Assembly: GCA_964450405.1 (NCBI GenBank) | Contig: CAYVCQ010000007.1 | Location: forward strand, 62,001-126,000 | DNA length: 64,000 nucleotides | Reading direction: 5' to 3' | DNA from: WRGT01 sp964450405 | Lineage (GTDB): Bacteria; Spirochaetota; UBA4802; UBA5550 | Position numbers and translations under genes: made by a program | Notes under the pieces: generated by a model | The model's input: the letters and a program-made list of their open reading frames with translations, nothing else | Told to the model about the DNA's origin: nothing | The model's database searches: none | Shown: in pieces, positions 59,644-64,000 of the stretch | Position numbering within the stretch: position 1 is the first letter of the stretch | Layout of the letters: every line of letters begins with the position of its first letter

Positions 59644-60408
59644 ATGATCAGTTTCAAATTCATAGGGCATTTCAGAGGTAACCGTGACTATAAAGATGAA
59701 CAGCCGAGACAGGGAGTTTTTTCAGATGCATCAGGTTATATAGAACTGGTCAAAGGTGAAAACTACGAACAGGGACTCAAAGATCTTGAGGGATTTGAAT
59801 ATATCTGGGTAATATTTGTTTTTCATCATAACACAACATGGAAGCCTGTTACTAATCCGCCATATAGCGACGGCAACGGCAAAAAAGGCGTATTCGCAAC
59901 AAGGTCGCCATATCGACCGAATCCAATCGGAATGAGCTGCGTTAAACTTGAAAAGATTACCGGCAACCGGATATATATCAGGGACTCCGATATCCTGAAC
60001 AACACTCCGGTACTTGACATTAAACCATACATATCAGACTACGATAGCTTCCCCGACGCGGCCAGAGGATGGCTTGATAACATTGAGAAAGATAATTATT
60101 CACTGCAATACCGGGACGAGGCTGAAGAAAAAATAAATTTTCTGAAAGAACTCGGCGTAGATCTTACCGGCGCAATAGACAGTCAGCTTGCATACAACCC
60201 CTTTGATAAAACCAGAAAAAAGTTTGATGTATATGACGAATATTTTTTATTCAGATTTAAATCGTGGAAGATTAACTTTGAAGTAAAAGAAAGTATAATT
60301 ATTATAATGAATATTTATTCGGGATATGATGACTATGAAATGCTATACGGGAATGACACTGAAGTAGATATGGAAATTCACAAAAAGTTTAACGCAAGAT
60401 TCTGCTGA
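59644..60408 (+). CDS. trmO: tRNA (N6-threonylcarbamoyladenosine37-N6)-methyltransferase TrmO
   Basis: 254 residues. Family motifs: FKFIGHFRG at the start, PRQGVFSDASGYIEL, DLEGFEYIWVIFVFHHN, GKKGVFATRSPYRPNPIGMS (the SAM-binding signature) and VLDIKPYISDYDSFPDA. TrmO methylates t6A37 in tRNA-Thr. RBS GGAGGAGCGGAG. Just upstream is TTGACA at 59581-59586 but no good -10. Single gene. Confidence 0.92.
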   Translation: MISFKFIGHFRGNRDYKDEQPRQGVFSDASGYIELVKGENYEQGLKDLEGFEYIWVIFVFHHNTTWKPVTNPPYSDGNGKKGVFATRSPYRPNPIGMSCVKLEKITGNRIYIRDSDILNNTPVLDIKPYISDYDSFPDAARGWLDNIEKDNYSLQYRDEAEEKINFLKELGVDLTGAIDSQLAYNPFDKTRKKFDVYDEYFLFRFKSWKINFEVKESIIIIMNIYSGYDDYEMLYGNDTEVDMEIHKKFNARFC

Positions 60409-60428
60409 GGTATTTTTTCAAAACGGTG

Positions 60429-61226
60429 CTACTTAACTCCTGCCATATCCTTTGGAAGCCGCATGGTAAACTGGTACGCACCAAAATCTGCATATGAATC
60501 ATCGTAGCCGTCATAAGTCAGTTCGCCATTATAATATTTTCTTATCGCGTTGTTTATTGATGGAAGGCCATATGCCGAACTTTCAGGATTTTCTCTATGG
60601 GTTTTTTCTTTTTTTAACTTAATACTTTTTGTCCAGCTGCAGCAGAGTGCATCTTCAATATTTTTCTCCACACCTTCATGAAACCTGGCATAATTTCTCA
60701 GAATTAAATCTATATAATCCGGCTTATTCCTGTTTACAAGACATACGACCTCAAGCATACAGCTCAGATTTCTGTCTTCTTCTTTAAGTTCTGAGTTCAA
60801 TTTTTTTTCAATAATATAATTTGATTTAACCGCGTTGCTTATTAATTCCGGAATAACATATAAAGCTAAAGGATCATCCTGCTCTTTCAGAATTGTTATT
60901 CTTTCAGCGAGAAAGTTTACTACATCGTCATTCATTGCGGCCACATAATTTCTAAACTCTTCAATTTTAGCATGAGGTGCATCTGCTGGTACAAATGGAG
61001 GTATGCATGTATAAAATCTTCTTAATGCAGTAATTCCATTATATAAAATCGTATGGGATTTCACTATTTCTTTGCTTGTATTAATTACAAAATAACTCTG
61101 ATAATCACTCTTGGCATTGAGGTAACGTTTTTTTATGAAAACATTTTTTGGTCCATGAAGTATCTTTGGAATAGAGGTATCAAGTTGATGAAAGTTTTCT
61201 TTTTGATTAACAACTCCGCCTAACAT
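60429..61226 (-). CDS. Degenerate GHKL/histidine-kinase-like ATPase-fold protein
   Basis: 265 residues. The middle and end resemble a HATPase domain: LYVIPELISNAVKSNY matches the N box (ELxxNAxK), and AYGLPSINNAIRKYYNGELT with YQFTMRLP matches the G2 box and final strand (GLGLSIVxxIVxxHGGxL ... FxxxLP). The G1 position reads LRNYARFHEG instead of DxGxG, so ATP binding is doubtful. There is no HisKA helix or receiver. Start is ATG 61226 with AAGGAGGA; the frame could open at GTG 61232. A regulator derived from a kinase is likely; its function is unknown. Confidence 0.5.
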   Translation of the reverse strand: MLGGVVNQKENFHQLDTSIPKILHGPKNVFIKKRYLNAKSDYQSYFVINTSKEIVKSHTILYNGITALRRFYTCIPPFVPADAPHAKIEEFRNYVAAMNDDVVNFLAERITILKEQDDPLALYVIPELISNAVKSNYIIEKKLNSELKEEDRNLSCMLEVVCLVNRNKPDYIDLILRNYARFHEGVEKNIEDALCCSWTKSIKLKKEKTHRENPESSAYGLPSINNAIRKYYNGELTYDGYDDSYADFGAYQFTMRLPKDMAGVK

Positions 61227-61471
61227 CAGCACTCCTCCTTCTAACTAATACTTTTAATCTGATACATTTAAAAATTTTAATATTTCAATTAAAACTTTAC
61301 TTTTACAGGATAATTATGTCACTTTTTTGCATATTGTGAATATTTTGTCAACATTAAACTGCTTAAACCATGACTGATGTATTATTATCGGCATTTGATG
61401 CAATACTTTAAAGCTTTTTCTTCGGTGATTTTCAATTAAAGTTCATTTTTTCGTTAACTATATAATAATTA

Positions 61472-61500
61472 AAAGAGAAGCACTGCAGAAGCTTCTCTTT
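61472..61500 (-). terminator. Intrinsic terminator of the small lipoprotein gene
   Basis: AAAGAGAAGC and GCTTCTCTTTT arms around TTCTGCAGT on the minus strand, followed by AATT. It lies 16 bases beyond the stop of the lipoprotein gene. Confidence 0.75.
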
Positions 61501-61515
61501 CTAAAGCCGGAATTA

Positions 61516-61926
61516 CTAATTCTTTAAAATAAAAATCCATTTATATTCATTAAATCCCTCAAGTTTAACATCACCGCTGCAGCCGTTTGTCTTTGGAGCA
61601 GTTGCTTCAAAATGGTATTGACCCGGCTTAACCTCTGCCTTGTCGCTTTTACCAGCTTTTACAACAAATGTCTTCTTTGAAACACCTTGAGCTTTTACTG
61701 TAATTGTTCTGTCTGTATCATTCTGAATAACAAGAATAGAATCCTTTGTCATTGTCTTTGATACTTCAAATGGTCCGTTTGGACCGCTTCCGAAAGACAT
61801 ATCCACCAGATCCGCGATTCTTGAAACATCGCCTGCTGAAATATTACCGCCTGCTTTTTTAATTGCGCTGCATCCCAGCACAACAGAAACTGCTAATACT
61901 GCCGCTAAACAAAAAAGTTTGTTCAT
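61516..61926 (-). CDS. Small hypothetical lipoprotein
   Basis: 136 residues. Signal peptide with lipobox VVLGC (cysteine at ~19). The mature part is beta-rich: KDSILVIQNDTDRTITVKAQ and GQYHFEATAP suggest an immunoglobulin-like sandwich; one further cysteine (NGCSGDVK). RBS AAAAGGAG. It is the last gene before a terminator. No family recognised; periplasmic. Confidence 0.65.
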   Translation of the reverse strand: MNKLFCLAAVLAVSVVLGCSAIKKAGGNISAGDVSRIADLVDMSFGSGPNGPFEVSKTMTKDSILVIQNDTDRTITVKAQGVSKKTFVVKAGKSDKAEVKPGQYHFEATAPKTNGCSGDVKLEGFNEYKWIFILKN

Positions 61927-61974
61927 AAAAATCTCCTTTTATATATTCAATTTATTTTTTATACAGTAAATAGC

Positions 61975-62646
61975 CTACTTCCTCTCCGCTTCCCACTCAT
62001 ACTTTTCCCCCCTGTCATTTACCATAAAACCTTTTATGATTTTCCCAGTTGGATTGAACGATCCTGAAAACTTCTGCTTAAAGAGATAATTTGCACCGAG
62101 TCTTTTAATCTCTTCCGGTGTAGATGCTGAACGGAGAAATTTAACACCTCCGGAATTTACCCTTACACCTTTGAGTGTTTCCACTGCACCCTTCCCCCAG
62201 CTCGGGAAACGCACAGTACCGTACACACGGTCTTTGGATACACCGAGGATTAAAATCCCCTCGTGCCCCTGAAGATGAATTTTGAATTTCCCCAGATGCT
62301 GCTGATGCACCGGCAAAGCCTCGTCAGCCGGTGTCTCATCATCGGGAACAATCTCAATGCTGATGACATCATGCATGGAAATAAATTTATATGAGTATCG
62401 TGATCTATCCTCATCAGGGAGCATCGATCTTTCCTTTACAGATTCGGAATCTCTTTTGCAGATAACGGTATTACCACAGACAAACAGATTCACTCCCCGG
62501 TAGTAATTCTGATCTTTATCTTTAATAATTATTGAGTAGGATGAGTTCAGCACTTTCACCACGGGGAGAGCGATGAGCAGAATTAGAAACATTGTAAGAA
62601 TAATTATTGTTACTTTTAGCAGTATTTTTTTTCTTTTCTCTTCCAT
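61975..62646 (-). CDS. Hypothetical single-pass membrane protein
   Basis: 223 residues. One N-terminal membrane helix (MFLILLIALPVVKVL, ~18-33) and a soluble domain of beta-like segments (NYYRGVNLFVCGNTVICKRD, GKFKIHLQGHEGILILGVSK). Two cysteines in the FVCGNTVIC segment. RBS CCGGAG. It precedes the small lipoprotein gene on the same strand by 48 bases, possibly one operon. Family not recognised. Confidence 0.55.
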   Translation of the reverse strand: MEEKRKKILLKVTIIILTMFLILLIALPVVKVLNSSYSIIIKDKDQNYYRGVNLFVCGNTVICKRDSESVKERSMLPDEDRSRYSYKFISMHDVISIEIVPDDETPADEALPVHQQHLGKFKIHLQGHEGILILGVSKDRVYGTVRFPSWGKGAVETLKGVRVNSGGVKFLRSASTPEEIKRLGANYLFKQKFSGSFNPTGKIIKGFMVNDRGEKYEWEAERK

Positions 62647-62790
62647 GAAAGACTCCGGTTAACCAGGATTTGCAGTTTTTATGAATTATCAACTGCTGAT
62701 GATAATTCTGCTGCAAAAATAATTTTTGTAAACCAACTTTTCATTTAAATCAGTATATTATTATATATAATGATTTAAAAGGTGAAAATA

Positions 62791-63204
62791 ATGAAAACAA
62801 AAAAACAAATATATATAAATCTCCCCGTTAAAAATCTTCAAAAATCTATAGATTTTTTTACTGCACTAGGATTTACATTTAATCCTCAGTTTACAAATGA
62901 AAATGCAACATGCATGATCATCAGTGATGAAATATTCGTCATGCTCCTTATGGAGGATTTTTTTAAGACTTTTATCTCAAAGGACATTTCCGACACAGAT
63001 AAAACCTCCGAGGTTATTCTTGCAATTACAGCAGAAAGTAAAAACGCTGTGAATGAAATCGTAAACAAGGCCTTATCTTCCGGCGCAAGTAAGTCAAAGG
63101 AGCCTGAGGATAACGGCTGGATGTACGGATGGGGATTTCAGGATCCAGACGGACACCTCTGGGAGGTTTTTTATATGGAGGAAAACAGTAAAGATAAAAT
63201 TTAA
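62791..63204 (+). CDS. VOC/glyoxalase-superfamily protein
   Basis: 137 residues. Two beta-alpha-beta modules: QIYINLPVKNLQKSIDFFTA, LGFTFNPQF, then GWGFQDPDGHLWEVFYMEEN at the end, the VOC C-terminal signature. Metal ligands typical of the fold (the HLWE region) are visible in part. Members include lactoylglutathione lyase, resistance proteins and extradiol dioxygenases; this short glyoxalase-like form is not assignable. ATG 62791 follows AAAGGTG; GTG 62782 would be the alternative. Confidence 0.8.
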   Translation: MKTKKQIYINLPVKNLQKSIDFFTALGFTFNPQFTNENATCMIISDEIFVMLLMEDFFKTFISKDISDTDKTSEVILAITAESKNAVNEIVNKALSSGASKSKEPEDNGWMYGWGFQDPDGHLWEVFYMEENSKDKI

Positions 63205-63231
63205 TATCATTTGAGATCCAGGTCGCTTCTC

Positions 63232-63265
63232 TGTCAGCTGCACTGATTTTCCCAGCCAGCTGACA
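63232..63265. terminator. Hairpin between convergent genes
   Basis: TGTCAGCTG (63232-63240) and CAGCTGACA (63257-63265), perfect nine-base arms between the VOC gene (ends 63204) and the FTR1-like gene (ends 63277). No T-run on either strand. Confidence 0.55.
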
Positions 63266-63276
63266 ATCCCAGATTG

Positions 63277-64000
63277 TTATGCTGTACCTCTATTCTTCTT
63301 GAACCAGTAGATAAATAACGAACCGGTTAGAATGTACTGTATTGAAAATTGAATCCATTCCGGCTTTGAATACCATCCAAGAAGAATATTTAACGGCAGC
63401 CCTGCCAGACCCTCTTTATGGTTTAAAACTGTATGTGATAGATCAAATACCTTGATCATAATAGCATTATCAGATGCTATATAGCCGAGCGAATTCATAA
63501 CACCAAGTCCCTCATGAATACCGTAGCCGGCTAAATATCCCGCCTGAATAATCAGATACAGAAGAGTAATTTTAAAAATTGAAGATATTCTTACTTTAAA
63601 TAATGAAAAATAAATTGATATCGTCAGGGCCAGAGAGATTATAACTCCCGTAAAAATAGCCCTGCTCTGATAATGTCCTGCAAAAGAAAAAATTGCAATC
63701 TCCACCCCTTCCCTGGCTATAAGAATGAATGATACAAAAAAGATTCCGGACTTTGTAAGATTAATTGCGGTTTTCTGTTCTACAAAATTTTTAATTTCAT
63801 TTCCATGCTTAATCATCCAGATGATAAATGATGTTACCAATCCAACAGCTGCAAGACTTACAACGCTGCTCCATAAGTCTCCTATCTCCTCCATCTTTTT
63901 CAATTGATTTCCCAAAAGATACAACAGATAACCGACAACTGATGAAAAAGCAACACTTGATATAAAGCCGTAAAAAACACTTCGATGCAATTGTTTATTA
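63277..64000 (-). CDS. FTR1-like iron/lead permease, 5' truncated by window end
   Basis: The frame is open to the window edge (63999 reads N-K-Q-L before the annotated residues). Seen: FVSFILIAREGVEIAIFSFA, the REGxE iron-site motif of the FTR1/EfeU family, and SQFSIQ-type C-terminal helices. The first REGLE motif of the family should lie N-terminal and is outside the window. About seven helices are visible. Function: high-affinity ferrous iron uptake or related cation transport; no EfeO/B partners are visible. Confidence 0.7.
   Translation of the reverse strand, partial: NKQLHRSVFYGFISSVAFSSVVGYLLYLLGNQLKKMEEIGDLWSSVVSLAAVGLVTSFIIWMIKHGNEIKNFVEQKTAINLTKSGIFFVSFILIAREGVEIAIFSFAGHYQSRAIFTGVIISLALTISIYFSLFKVRISSIFKITLLYLIIQAGYLAGYGIHEGLGVMNSLGYIASDNAIMIKVFDLSHTVLNHKEGLAGLPLNILLGWYSKPEWIQFSIQYILTGSLFIYWFKKNRGTA

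Noticed and set aside
1..64000. tRNA, rRNA, CRISPR array, prophage or classical transposase
   Set aside because: I scanned for TTCGAATCC-like T-arm sequences, regular short repeats and transposase or integrase motifs and found none that hold up.

Overview
The window is AT-rich, densely coded DNA from a bacterium with a Gram-negative-type (diderm) envelope. The diderm reading rests on several lipoproteins with clear lipoboxes, lspA, an RlpA-SPOR lipoprotein, a FecR-like lipoprotein and GtrA/ArnC-like envelope glycan genes. I cannot place it taxonomically from sequence alone; a spirochaete or deltaproteobacterium-like lineage is a guess. I saw no rRNA, tRNA or CRISPR array.

Layout. 1-2.3 kb: 3' end of a PhnW-like transaminase, a HEPN/MNT pair and a lipoprotein. 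2.3-9.4 kb: two divergent envelope-glycan units (two GT-C membrane glycosyltransferases, a flippase-like membrane protein, an ArnC/GtrB-like GT2, GtrA, and a WecE-type sugar aminotransferase). 9.4-16.4 kb: lipoproteins, a FecR lipoprotein with a companion repeat protein, an Hsp70-like/HEAT pair and a DUF218 protein. 16.6-33.3 kb: housekeeping genes (aminotransferase, aldo/keto reductase, ileS-lspA, xseA-xseB, an inositol-monophosphatase-like gene, an Hpt protein, a CoA-transferase/GNAT fusion, nth-rdgB). 33.8-39.5 kb: a PAS-GAF histidine kinase with a response regulator, queD, a DegT-family protein lacking its PLP lysine, and rlpA. 39.6-47.6 kb: one minus-strand operon, aroF-aroB-aroD-aroEK-aroA-aroC-pheA-tyrA, whose gene order follows the reaction order from DAHP to prephenate. 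48.2-55.3 kb: a divergent catabolic locus (class III aminotransferase plus an aldolase pair versus tetR-FGGY kinase-MFS) around a perfect palindromic operator. 55.7-64 kb: a solute-binding protein, alaA, a DMT transporter, a small DUF559 element, trmO, a degenerate GHKL-like protein, small envelope proteins, a VOC protein and a truncated FTR1-like permease.

Intergenic spaces are unusually rich in palindromic elements. The best supported is a DUF559 nuclease gene at 59.07-59.44 kb enclosed by near-identical inverted arms. A shorter copy at 38.1-38.3 kb keeps the arms and only the first codons of the same gene, so it looks like an internally deleted, non-autonomous derivative. Arm-only relatives lie at 22.6 kb and, more diverged, at 19.0 kb. 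A second family, with GTCATTCCGG ends, occurs three times. A third repeat of about 200 bp occurs twice (47.9 and 55.4 kb), has the architecture of a minus-strand small RNA or a shared regulatory leader, and matches nothing I recognise.
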